Shown piece after piece: positions 1-5,729 of a stretch of 6,835 bases of DNA. The notes below the pieces were generated by a model, which saw nothing but the letters and a program-made list of their open reading frames with translations, searched no databases and was not told the DNA's origin. The DNA is taken from assembly GCA_021774995.1 (NCBI GenBank), contig JAJFIM010000096.1:1-6835 (forward strand), given 5' to 3'. This stretch comes from Alphaproteobacteria bacterium (GTDB lineage: Bacteria; Pseudomonadota; Alphaproteobacteria; SMXP01). How positions within the stretch are numbered: the stretch's first letter is position 1; the number at the start of each line of letters is the position of its first letter. A program made the position numbers and the translations under genes.

Positions 1-66
1 AGAGCGAACTTCGCAAAGCGCTTCAGGGCGCAGCGTAACGCCTCGAAAAAGGCGTCTCCTGAAAAA
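1..66. other. Partial spacer downstream of zapA with a small hairpin
   Basis: No gene is visible here. It is the first part of the region 3' of zapA, truncated by the window edge. A perfect 6-bp inverted repeat lies at 38-55 (ACGCCT, 6-nt loop, AGGCGT). Read in the zapA direction it has no U-tract after it, so it is not a convincing intrinsic terminator. In many proteobacteria the 6S RNA gene (ssrS) lies just downstream of zapA. Its start could be near here, but 66 bp is too little to recognise it and I do not call it. Confidence 0.4.
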
Positions 67-432
67 TTATCTGGCGGTTGCCTCGACCCGGGCGCTGACG
101 TCCTCGATTTGCTTGGCCGCCGCTTCCAGAACATCCGCCACCTTGGCCTCGGCGCTGTTTGCCTTGCGCGTGGCGTCTTTATTGGCCCGCTTCATCGTCT
201 CAATTTCCTCTTCAAGCGCCTCTATGCGCCCCACCATCTCGGACAATTCGTCCGACACCAGCAAAGAGGCCATGAGCAGAAGGCGGGCGTCGCCGACCTG
301 ACCGACGGACGCCGCTAACTCGGTAATATGACCATCGATATACTGCGCCAGCTCAGCGACGTGCTTTTCCTGACCATCATCGCACGCGACGGTGTAATTA
401 CGGCCGTTTACTGAAACGTTGACCTGCCCCAT
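67..432 (-). CDS. zapA: Cell division protein ZapA (FtsZ-ring associated)
   Basis: ZapA binds FtsZ in the cytoplasm and crosslinks protofilaments, stabilising the midcell Z-ring. The protein is 121 aa, slightly longer than the roughly 109-aa E. coli protein. It has the family layout: a short N-terminal beta region (VNVSVNGRNYTV, about residues 4-15), then a helical segment running through AQYID and the conserved stretch around DARLLLMASLLVSDEL (about 48-63). A long charged C-terminal coiled coil follows (about 64-120, rich in Glu, Ala, Lys and Arg), which in ZapA forms the dimer/tetramer bundle. The ATG at 432-430 is preceded by AGGAG at 446-442 with a 9-nt spacer. That ribosome site overlaps the stop of the upstream zauP-like gene, so the two are almost certainly co-transcribed and translationally coupled. 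Family assignment is firm; FtsZ bundling is family knowledge. Confidence 0.93.
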   Translation of the reverse strand: MGQVNVSVNGRNYTVACDDGQEKHVAELAQYIDGHITELAASVGQVGDARLLLMASLLVSDELSEMVGRIEALEEEIETMKRANKDATRKANSAEAKVADVLEAAAKQIEDVSARVEATAR

Positions 433-441
433 GGGCCTTTT

Positions 442-446
442 CTCCT
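442..446 (-). promoter_or_regulatory. zapA ribosome binding site overlapping the upstream stop
   Basis: AGGAG on the minus strand, 9 nt before the zapA ATG. It overlaps the upstream TAG stop codon (447-445), so ribosomes finishing the first gene are already at the zapA start. This supports the 432 start and translational coupling. Confidence 0.7.
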
Positions 447-726
447 AATGCTCCAGAACCGCGCGAATATCGCGGATGGCTGTATCTAATCTATGGGACA
501 CCTCGTCGGTGACGCCTTCCAAAGCTTTAGATTCGGCTTTAACCGAATCAAGCTCCTGCGCCAGGCGCGCGCGGTCTTCCCGCAAGGCGGTCAGCTCCTG
601 CTCCAAATTTTCGGACGCAATGCGCCGTTGAAGACGACGATTGATCGCGGCTTCTAGTGTATCCAGCGCCTGAGAAAAACGCTCCAATGTGTCATCAAGT
701 CGGCTCATGGCTGTCGTTTGGCTCAC
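445..726 (-). CDS. zauP: DUF4164 coiled-coil protein, ZauP-like ZapA partner
   Basis: A small, entirely helical and charged protein with no membrane segment, signal peptide or catalytic motif. It is 93 aa from the GTG at 726, or 87 aa from an in-frame ATG at 708. Heptad-like Leu spacing runs almost end to end (LDTLEAAI, LEQELTAL, LAQELDSV), and the C-terminus is VSHRLDTAIRDIRAVL. This matches my recollection of the alphaproteobacterial DUF4164 family. A coiled-coil protein encoded directly upstream of zapA is the defining position of Caulobacter ZauP, which works with ZapA to focus the Z-ring. Identity as ZauP rests on this position and architecture. The stop lies 12 bp before zapA and overlaps its ribosome site. 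The start is uncertain. AGGTGA at 747-742 lies 15 nt before the GTG, which is long, and no ribosome site precedes the ATG. A -10-like TAGAAT lies upstream at 766-761. Confidence 0.78.
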   Translation of the reverse strand: MSQTTAMSRLDDTLERFSQALDTLEAAINRRLQRRIASENLEQELTALREDRARLAQELDSVKAESKALEGVTDEVSHRLDTAIRDIRAVLEH

Positions 727-745
727 TTTTGATTCGTTTGCTCAC
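714..745. repeat. Imperfect direct repeat across the zauP-like start
   Basis: TCGTTTGGCTCAC (714-726) and TCGTTTGCTCAC (734-745) are identical except for one extra G, and 7 bp separate them. The left copy includes the GTG start codon of the zauP-like gene, and the right copy lies in its 5' leader. It could be a pair of protein-binding half-sites or a small local duplication. I recognise no known regulator motif in it. Confidence 0.6.
731..735. promoter_or_regulatory. GANTC (CcrM-type methylation) site near the zauP-like start
   Basis: GATTC, a match to GANTC, which is methylated by the cell-cycle methyltransferase CcrM in many alphaproteobacteria. It sits 5 bp upstream of the GTG start of the division gene, between the two direct-repeat copies. 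The motif is short and could be there by chance. Confidence 0.4.
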
Positions 746-760
746 CTAAAATAACATCTT

Positions 761-766
761 ATTCTA
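761..766 (-). promoter_or_regulatory. Candidate -10 box for the zauP-zapA operon
   Basis: TAGAAT on the minus strand (766 to 761), 5 of 6 matches to TATAAT. It directly abuts the left arm of the inverted repeat at 767-788. No good -35 lies 16-18 bp upstream, because that stretch is the palindrome, so an activator or extended contact would be needed. Transcription would start near 754 and give a leader of about 27 nt to the GTG. Confidence 0.35.
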
Positions 767-788
767 AACAAGGCCTCACTGCCTTGTT
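767..788. promoter_or_regulatory. Perfect inverted repeat, candidate operator
   Basis: AACAAGGC (767-774), 6-bp spacer CTCACT, GCCTTGTT (781-788), with every arm base complementary. It lies upstream of both divergent genes, so it cannot terminate either of them, and no T-tract follows it. Its position exactly between a leftward TAGAAT and a rightward TATAAT suits an operator for a dimeric regulator. The regulator is unknown. Confidence 0.5.
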
Positions 789-789
789 G

Positions 790-795
790 TATAAT
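790..795 (+). promoter_or_regulatory. Candidate -10 box for the tkt operon
   Basis: A perfect TATAAT, 1 bp to the right of the inverted repeat. No TTGACA-like -35 lies at the right distance (766-772 reads AAACAAG). If used, it starts a transcript near 802 with a leader of about 325 nt before tkt. AT-richness alone could produce the hexamer, so this is tentative. Confidence 0.35.
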
Positions 796-837
796 TTTAA
801 AGGATAAAGTCCCGGCCCACTGCACGACAAACATTCA

Positions 838-852
838 TTAAAATCCCCTTAA
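838..852. promoter_or_regulatory. Perfect CtrA-type site TTAA-N7-TTAA
   Basis: TTAA (838-841), seven bases AATCCCC, TTAA (849-852). This is an exact match to the full two-half-site recognition sequence of the alphaproteobacterial cell-cycle response regulator CtrA. It lies about 36-50 bp downstream of the start expected from the TATAAT at 790-795, where bound CtrA could block transcription toward tkt. It is also about 112 bp upstream of the zauP-like start. I see no -10 at the activating distance on either side. The motif is visible; binding is inferred. Confidence 0.55.
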
Positions 853-899
853 GCCCAAGGCCGTCCGGCAACTGTCCCAAAGATAGGCCCCGGAGGAAA

Positions 900-929
900 G
901 CCGGTCAATGTCTGGGCGGCAAGACCGGC
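900..929. repeat. GC-rich inverted repeat in the tkt leader
   Basis: GCCGGTC (900-906) and GACCGGC (923-929) form a perfect 7-bp stem around a 16-nt loop. It would fold in a tkt leader RNA if transcription begins upstream. No U-tract follows, so it is not an intrinsic terminator, and I recognise no riboswitch class. Confidence 0.5.
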
Positions 930-1023
930 AAAGACGAGGACAGACAAAGAAGCAGGCGCTGGATAACAAATCGGGCAAAACTCATGCGATCACGCCCAAG
1001 AAAGCCCGTAGCTGAGGCTTGAC

Positions 1024-1028
1024 GAATC
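1024..1028. promoter_or_regulatory. GANTC site upstream of tkt
   Basis: GAATC, a CcrM-type GANTC match. It overlaps the end of the TTGACG candidate -35 (1019-1024), so methylation could affect that promoter if it is real. Short motif, modest confidence. Confidence 0.35.
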
Positions 1029-1127
1029 TCGAGCGCACGGTCATTGTGGCGCCGTTTTTCAGACCACTTGAACGGATGTGCGATCACCGCCAACGACGCT
1101 TTGCGCGGGACGATCAAAAGCTTGCCC

Positions 1128-3104
1128 ATGACCCCTTCCCACGATCAAATGGCCAACGCCATACGCGCCTTGGCGATGGACGCCGTACAAAAAGCGGGCA
1201 GCGGCCATCCCGGCATGCCCATGGGCTTTGCCGACGTGGCCACGGTTCTGTTCACCCGGCATCTCAAATTCAATTCCGACAAACCGCTATGGCCCGACCG
1301 GGATCGATTTGTTCTCTCGGCAGGTCACGGCTCGATGCTGCTCTACAGCGCCCTTTACCTGCTGGGCTATGCAAAAATGCCCATGGAAGAGATCAAAAAC
1401 TTCCGTCAATTGGGCGGAGCCGCCGCCGGTCACCCTGAATGCGACCCGGCCGCCGGCATCGAAATGACCACCGGGCCTTTGGGACAGGGCCTGGCCACCG
1501 CTGTCGGCATGGCCATGGCGGAAAGATTGCTCGCCGCGCGCCACGGAGACGATCTGGTTGATCATTATACATTTGTGGCCGCCGGAGACGGCGATCTCAT
1601 GGAAGGCGTCAGCCACGAAGCGATCTCTCTGGCGGGTCATTTAAAACTCGCCAAGCTCATCGTTCTGTTTGATGACAACCATATCTCCATCGATGGCCCT
1701 TTGAATCTGTCGGAATCGGGAGACGCCATAGGGCGCTTTGAGGCGGCGGGCTGGGCGGCGGAGCGCGTGGACGGCCATGACGCAGACGCCATTGACGCCG
1801 CCATCGCGCGCGCCAAATCCTCCGACAAGCCAAGTCTCATCGCCTGCCGCACCACGATCGGCTATGGCGCGCCAAACAAACAGGGCACAGCCGCCAGCCA
1901 CGGCGCGCCTTTAGGCGAAGATGAAATCGCGGCGGCGCGGCTCAAGCTGGGCTGGGACGCGGCGCCCTTTGAAATCCCCGATGATATTTTGAGCGCCTGG
2001 CGCAGCGCCGGTCAGAAAAGCAAATCTGATTTTGACGCTTGGGTCATCAGATCGGCGGCCATGAGTTCAAAAGATCGCGGCGAATTTGAACGGACTTTGA
2101 GCGGCGCTCTGCCGGAGGGCCTGACGCCCGCTCTTGAAGATTATCGCCAACGCCTGGCGGAGGAAACCCCTGGGTGGGCGAGCCGCAAAGCATCGCAGGA
2201 AGTTTTGGAAGTCATCACCCGCGCCATTCCCGAGACCATTGGCGGCTCGGCGGATCTCACCGGTTCCAACAATACGCGCTCCAGCGTTCAATCAGCCGTC
2301 ACGGGGGAAGATTTTTCCGGTCGCTTCATCCATTACGGCATACGAGAGTTCGGCATGGCGGCGGCCATGAACGGCATGGCGCTCCATGGCGGGGTCATTC
2401 CCTATAGCGGCACGTTTCTCGTGTTCGCCGATTATTGCCGTCCGGCCATGCGCCTGTCGGCCCTGATGAAGCAACGGGTCATTTATGTCATGACCCACGA
2501 TTCGATCGGTCTGGGCGAAGACGGGCCGACCCATCAGCCGGTGGAACATCTGGCGTCTTTGCGCGCCATACCGGGCCTCAATGTTTTCCGTCCCGCTGAC
2601 GCCATGGAAACTGCCGAGTGCTGGCAACTTGCCCTGGAGGCGAAAGACGCGCCCAGCGTTATGGCGTTGACCCGCCAAGGCCTGCCCGCTCTGCGTACGA
2701 CCTACACACCCGACAATCCGTGCCGCCGGGGCGCTTACGAACTTCTGCCCGCCACCGGCGCGGCCCGCGTCACATTGCTGGCCACCGGGTCAGAAGTCTC
2801 GATCGCCGTCAAGGCGCGCGATATTCTGCAAGCGGACGGCATTGGCGCACGCGTTGTCTCCATGCCGTGCTGGGAGCTCTTTGAGGCGCAGTCCCTTGAT
2901 TATCAAGCCGAGACGTTAGGGGCCAACCAGATACGGATCGGCATCGAAGCCGCTTGCCAAATGGGCTGGGACCGTTTTATCGGGCCCCAAGGCGCCTTTA
3001 TCGGCATGACGGGCTTTGGCGCCAGCGCCCCAGCGGGTGAACTCTACGAACATTTTTCCATTACGCCGCACGCGGCGGCGGCCGCCGCGCGGGCAAGACT
3101 TTAA
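1128..3104 (+). CDS. tkt: Transketolase
   Basis: A cytoplasmic thiamine-diphosphate enzyme that moves two-carbon ketol units between sugar phosphates, linking fructose-6-P and glyceraldehyde-3-P with xylulose-5-P, ribose-5-P, erythrose-4-P and sedoheptulose-7-P. The 658-aa length is normal for the family. Visible motifs are GSGHPG with substrate His27, GHGSM (67-71), the ThDP/metal motif starting GDGDLMEG (153-160), SHGAPLG with His258, SADLTGSNNT (374-383), REFGM with catalytic Glu407 (406-410), and the Pyr-domain run GLGEDGPTHQPVEH (461-474) with His469. The C-terminal domain holds GFGASAPAGELYEHF. I chose the ATG at 1128 because the protein then begins MTPSHDQMANAIRALAMDAV, like other transketolases. 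The frame stays open to a TTG at 1044, but those 28 extra residues do not resemble the family. No strong ribosome site precedes the ATG. It is the first gene of the operon, 32 bp before gap. Confidence 0.97.
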   Translation: MTPSHDQMANAIRALAMDAVQKAGSGHPGMPMGFADVATVLFTRHLKFNSDKPLWPDRDRFVLSAGHGSMLLYSALYLLGYAKMPMEEIKNFRQLGGAAAGHPECDPAAGIEMTTGPLGQGLATAVGMAMAERLLAARHGDDLVDHYTFVAAGDGDLMEGVSHEAISLAGHLKLAKLIVLFDDNHISIDGPLNLSESGDAIGRFEAAGWAAERVDGHDADAIDAAIARAKSSDKPSLIACRTTIGYGAPNKQGTAASHGAPLGEDEIAAARLKLGWDAAPFEIPDDILSAWRSAGQKSKSDFDAWVIRSAAMSSKDRGEFERTLSGALPEGLTPALEDYRQRLAEETPGWASRKASQEVLEVITRAIPETIGGSADLTGSNNTRSSVQSAVTGEDFSGRFIHYGIREFGMAAAMNGMALHGGVIPYSGTFLVFADYCRPAMRLSALMKQRVIYVMTHDSIGLGEDGPTHQPVEHLASLRAIPGLNVFRPADAMETAECWQLALEAKDAPSVMALTRQGLPALRTTYTPDNPCRRGAYELLPATGAARVTLLATGSEVSIAVKARDILQADGIGARVVSMPCWELFEAQSLDYQAETLGANQIRIGIEAACQMGWDRFIGPQGAFIGMTGFGASAPAGELYEHFSITPHAAAAAARARL

Positions 3105-3122
3105 CCGCTGATTTCAAGCTTT

Positions 3123-3128
3123 AAGGAG
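3123..3128 (+). promoter_or_regulatory. Strong gap ribosome binding site
   Basis: AAGGAG ends 8 nt before the gap ATG. It is the best Shine-Dalgarno in the plus-strand operon, fitting the high GAPDH output usual in cells, and it fixes the start at 3137. Confidence 0.8.
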
Positions 3129-3136
3129 AAACACCT

Positions 3137-4144
3137 ATGACACTTCGCGTAGCCATTAATGGATTTGGGCGCATCGGCCGACTGGTTCTTCGCGGGATCA
3201 TCGAATCAAACCGCAAGGACATAGAGGTTGTTGCCATAAATGATTTGGGGCCTATTGAAACAAACGCCCACCTCTTGCGCTACGACAGTGTGCATGGCCG
3301 GTTTCCGTGCAAGGTCAAAACTTCCAAGAGAGGCATCAATCTGGGGGATGGCTTGATCGCAATCTCGGCGGAGCGCGACCCCGCCAAATTGCCCTGGGAA
3401 AAGCTGGGCGTTGATATTGCTCTTGAGTGCACGGGCATTTTCGCCAGCAAGGAAAAAGCGTCCGCTCATTTGGATGCAGGCGCAAAAAAAGTTCTGGTCT
3501 CCGCGCCCGCCGCTAATGCCGACCTCACTGTGGTCTACGGCATCAATCACGCAAAACTCCGCAAGAGCCATAAAGTCGTCTCTAACGCGTCATGCACCAC
3601 CAATTGCCTGGCGCCGGTCGCCGCCGTACTCAACAAGGCGGTGGGCATCCAGCGCGGTTATATGACAACCGTGCATTCCTATACCGGCGATCAGCCCGTT
3701 CTCGACACATTGCACGGCGATCTGCACCGCGCCCGGGCGGCCGCCATGAACATCATCCCCACCTCCACCGGCGCGGCGCGGGCCGTGGGCCTGGTGCTTC
3801 CCGAACTGGCGGGCAAGCTTGACGGCACCGCATTGCGCGTGCCCACGCCCAATGTTTCCCTTATAGATCTGGTGTTCACGCCGGCGCGCAAAACCAGCGC
3901 GGAAGAAATCAACGCCGCCATCGTCAAAGCTGCGACCGGCAAACTGAAAGGCGTGCTTGAAACCTGCGACGAACCGCTGGTGTCGTCCGACTTTAACCAC
4001 AACCCGGCCTCTTCCACCTTTGATCTGGCGCAGACACAAGTCATTGAAGGCAGGCTCGCCCGCGTGCTGAGCTGGTATGACAATGAATGGGGTTTTGCCA
4101 ACCGCATGGCCGACACTGCAATCGCCATGGGCAAATTGCTTTAG
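3137..4144 (+). CDS. gap: Type I glyceraldehyde-3-phosphate dehydrogenase
   Basis: Phosphorylating GAPDH that reversibly converts glyceraldehyde-3-phosphate, phosphate and NAD(P)+ to 1,3-bisphosphoglycerate; the active form in the family is a cytoplasmic tetramer. The 335-aa length is typical. The Rossmann motif NGFGRIGR (8-15) opens the protein, and AINDL (33-37) supplies the cofactor Asp36. The catalytic motif SNASCTTNCLAP (149-160) carries nucleophile Cys153, and HSYTGDQ carries base His180. PTSTGAARAVGLVLPEL (208-224) is the phosphate-site region, and SWYDNEWGF (312-320) is the C-terminal signature. At the two positions that help set cofactor choice (Leu187-Pro188 in Bacillus GapA, Ala-Ser in chloroplast enzymes) this protein has Thr191-Leu192. 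That is neither pattern, so NAD versus NADP use cannot be read off, though Asp36 favours NAD. The neighbouring pgk and aldolase genes encode the adjacent steps. Confidence 0.97.
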   Translation: MTLRVAINGFGRIGRLVLRGIIESNRKDIEVVAINDLGPIETNAHLLRYDSVHGRFPCKVKTSKRGINLGDGLIAISAERDPAKLPWEKLGVDIALECTGIFASKEKASAHLDAGAKKVLVSAPAANADLTVVYGINHAKLRKSHKVVSNASCTTNCLAPVAAVLNKAVGIQRGYMTTVHSYTGDQPVLDTLHGDLHRARAAAMNIIPTSTGAARAVGLVLPELAGKLDGTALRVPTPNVSLIDLVFTPARKTSAEEINAAIVKAATGKLKGVLETCDEPLVSSDFNHNPASSTFDLAQTQVIEGRLARVLSWYDNEWGFANRMADTAIAMGKLL

Positions 4145-4152
4145 GTCAACCC

Positions 4153-4497
4153 ATGAGCGTGATCACTCCAAAAAAGGCCGAACAGATCTGGGGCGTGATG
4201 GAGTGGCTGGCGGATGATCATCTCGCCCCATCTCCAGGCTTGAGTCTTGCAAGGATGACGGTGTTTCGCGACCAAACGAGTTCGGGACACCGCCATCCAA
4301 ACTGCTCGGAAGTGATACATGTAGAGCGCGGCAAAATTTCGCAGCGCATTGATGAAGACTGGATCGCCATGAACGAAGGCGATACGGTGTTAATCCCTAT
4401 TGGGGCTTCTCATCAAACACGCAATTGTGGAGAATGCGACGCCGTTCTACTGGTCGCTTATTCGGCAGGCACCCGAGCTTATGAGGACTGTGCATGA
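4153..4497 (+). CDS. Small single-domain cupin of unknown function
   Basis: A 114-aa protein that is essentially one cupin barrel, without signal peptide or DNA-binding domain. Both cupin motifs are complete. Motif 1 has His46, His48, Glu53 and Gly60 (HRHPNCSEVIHVERG). Motif 2 has Gly76, Pro82, Gly84, His87 and Asn91 (GDTVLIPIGASHQTRN). The expected metal ligands are His46, His48, Glu53 and His87. It also has four cysteines: Cys51 in the metal loop, a CxxC pair at 92/95 and Cys113. I chose the ATG at 4153 because the upstream part of the frame lies inside gap. A weak AGGT (4143-4146) overlaps the gap stop, 6 nt before the start. The gene follows gap by 8 bp, and its stop shares ATGA with the pgk start, so it is probably translationally coupled to both. 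My hand count gives about 53% GC. It could be a sugar-phosphate-binding enzyme, a metal or redox protein, or a small-molecule sensor; the sequence does not decide. Confidence 0.85.
   Translation: MSVITPKKAEQIWGVMEWLADDHLAPSPGLSLARMTVFRDQTSSGHRHPNCSEVIHVERGKISQRIDEDWIAMNEGDTVLIPIGASHQTRNCGECDAVLLVAYSAGTRAYEDCA
4483..4487 (+). promoter_or_regulatory. pgk ribosome binding site inside the cupin gene
   Basis: GAGGA lies within the last codons of the cupin gene, 6 nt before the pgk ATG. Together with the ATGA stop-start overlap it supports the 4494 start and reinitiation or coupled translation of pgk. Confidence 0.7.
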
Positions 4498-5693
4498 CAT
4501 CTTTCCAAACACTTGATGATTTGGGCGATGTGCGCGGGCGGCGCATTCTGGTGCGCGTTGATTACAATCTCCCCATCAAAGATGGAAAGGTCGGCGACGC
4601 CACGCGGATCGACCGGTCACTGCCGACGCTCACCGCATTAAAGAAACGGGGGGCGCGCATCATTCTGCTTTCTCATTTAGGCAGACCCAAAGGCACGCCC
4701 AATCCCGCTTTTTCTTTGCGGCAAATTCTCCCCGTGCTGGAGACACGCATCGGCAAAGTAACATTTGCGCCTGATTGCATTGGCGATGCGGCACATGAAG
4801 CCGTCAGCACTTTGAAAGATGGCGATATTCTGCTTCTTGAAAATCTGCGCTTTCACACTGGCGAAGAAGCCAATGACCCGGGATTTGCAAAAGCCCTGGC
4901 CGCGTCCGGCGACATCTTCGTCAATGACGCTTTTTCCGCCGCGCACCGCGCCCACGCCAGCACGGTCGGCGTGGCTGAAATTCTCCCCGCGTTTGCAGGC
5001 CGCGCCATGGAGGCGGAGTTGACAGCCCTTTCAAAGGCGCTGGATCACCCCGCCCGTCCGGTGATGGCGTTTGTCGGCGGCGCCAAAATTTCCACCAAGC
5101 TGGATCTCCTGGACAATCTCACCAGCAAAGTTGATATCCTGGTGATCGGCGGCGCCATGGCCAACACCTTTCTGGCGGCGCAAGGCATCCCGGTCGGCGC
5201 GTCTTTGTGCGAGCATGATCTGGGCACCGCCCGCGCCATTTTGAAAGCAGCGGCGGAAAAATCCTGCGAGATCTTACTGCCGCACGATGTGGTGGTCGCG
5301 CAGGAATTCAAAGCGGGCGCGCCGGACCGCAACATACCCATCGGTCAGGTGGGACAAGCAGACATGATCCTCGATATCGGCGCCGCCAGCGTGGAAGCCA
5401 TTACAGACAGGCTTGCATCAGTTAAAACCGTCGTTTGGAACGGGCCGCTGGGCGCTTTTGAGATCCCGCCCTTTGACCGGGGCACGAGTGCAGTTGCACA
5501 GGCAGTGGCGAAAGCCACAAAAGCGAATGGCCTGATCTCCGTTGCCGGCGGCGGCGATACGGTGGCGGCACTCAATCACGCCGGCGTTGGAGATGATTTC
5601 ACCTATATTTCGACTGCTGGTGGCGCATTTCTTGAATGGCTGGAGGGCAAAGATTTGCCCGGCGTGATCGCGCTGACCGCAAATATACCGTAA
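4494..5693 (+). CDS. pgk: Phosphoglycerate kinase
   Basis: A monomeric cytoplasmic kinase that transfers phosphate between 1,3-bisphosphoglycerate and ADP, giving 3-phosphoglycerate and ATP; it runs in reverse in gluconeogenesis. The 399-aa length is normal. The N-terminal substrate domain shows RVDYNLP (21-27; Arg21, Asp23 and Asn25), SHLGRP (60-65), ENLRFH (116-121) and NDAFSAAHRAHAST (144-157) with substrate Arg152. The C-terminal nucleotide domain shows GGAKIST (195-201) with Lys198, NGPLGAFE (316-323), GGGDT (352-356) and STAGGAFLEWLEGK (373-386). The last motif reads STAGGA where many species have STGGGA; I recall this Ala as common in alphaproteobacterial enzymes, so it is not a defect. 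The start overlaps the cupin stop by 4 nt, and the ribosome site lies inside the cupin gene. A 36-bp A-rich spacer precedes the aldolase gene. Confidence 0.97.
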   Translation: MTSFQTLDDLGDVRGRRILVRVDYNLPIKDGKVGDATRIDRSLPTLTALKKRGARIILLSHLGRPKGTPNPAFSLRQILPVLETRIGKVTFAPDCIGDAAHEAVSTLKDGDILLLENLRFHTGEEANDPGFAKALAASGDIFVNDAFSAAHRAHASTVGVAEILPAFAGRAMEAELTALSKALDHPARPVMAFVGGAKISTKLDLLDNLTSKVDILVIGGAMANTFLAAQGIPVGASLCEHDLGTARAILKAAAEKSCEILLPHDVVVAQEFKAGAPDRNIPIGQVGQADMILDIGAASVEAITDRLASVKTVVWNGPLGAFEIPPFDRGTSAVAQAVAKATKANGLISVAGGGDTVAALNHAGVGDDFTYISTAGGAFLEWLEGKDLPGVIALTANIP

Positions 5694-5729
5694 TCTGAAA
5701 ATAAAACGTAAAAATGGAGACGTGAAGAT

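Larger units (their letters stand above)
727..1127. other. Divergent intergenic region between zauP-zapA and the tkt operon
   Basis: These 401 bp contain no gene I can support. Bases 727-860 are AT-rich and hold the inverted repeat, -10-like boxes and CtrA-type site listed separately. Bases 860-1127 are more GC-rich and would form a leader of about 325 nt if transcription of tkt starts after the TATAAT at 790-795. A second, weaker promoter candidate nearer tkt is TTGACG (1019-1024), 17 bp, then CATTGT (1042-1047), which has a good -35 but only 3 of 6 matches in the -10. Open frames here, including a minus-strand one at 905-1129, have no ribosome site or family resemblance. Confidence 0.7.

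Noticed and set aside
16..28. Words AAGCGCTT and CTTCAGGG shared with 6771-6789 at the other end of the window
   Set aside because: In one place the words overlap and in the other they are separated; AAGCGCTT is a self-complementary GC-rich word common in such genomes. No convincing long repeat or element boundary.
1..66. Possible start of 6S RNA (ssrS) downstream of zapA
   Set aside because: The position fits known gene order, but only 66 bp are available and neither the central bulge nor the paired ends can be seen.
767..788. Intrinsic terminator reading of the inverted repeat
   Set aside because: It lies upstream of both divergent operons, and no run of T follows in either direction; an operator is more plausible.
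889..906. GGAGGAAAG-like stretch resembling part of the RNase P RNA core
   Set aside because: Only a short piece of the signature is present; the rest of the conserved core and the 3' partner are absent.
1044..1127. 28-codon in-frame N-terminal extension of tkt from a TTG
   Set aside because: The extra residues do not resemble transketolases, while the protein from the ATG at 1128 begins exactly like the family. The TTG has no evident ribosome site.
905..1129. Minus-strand open frame of 74 codons in the intergenic region
   Set aside because: It starts antisense to the tkt start codon, has no ribosome site or recognisable family, and looks like a chance frame in GC-rich DNA.
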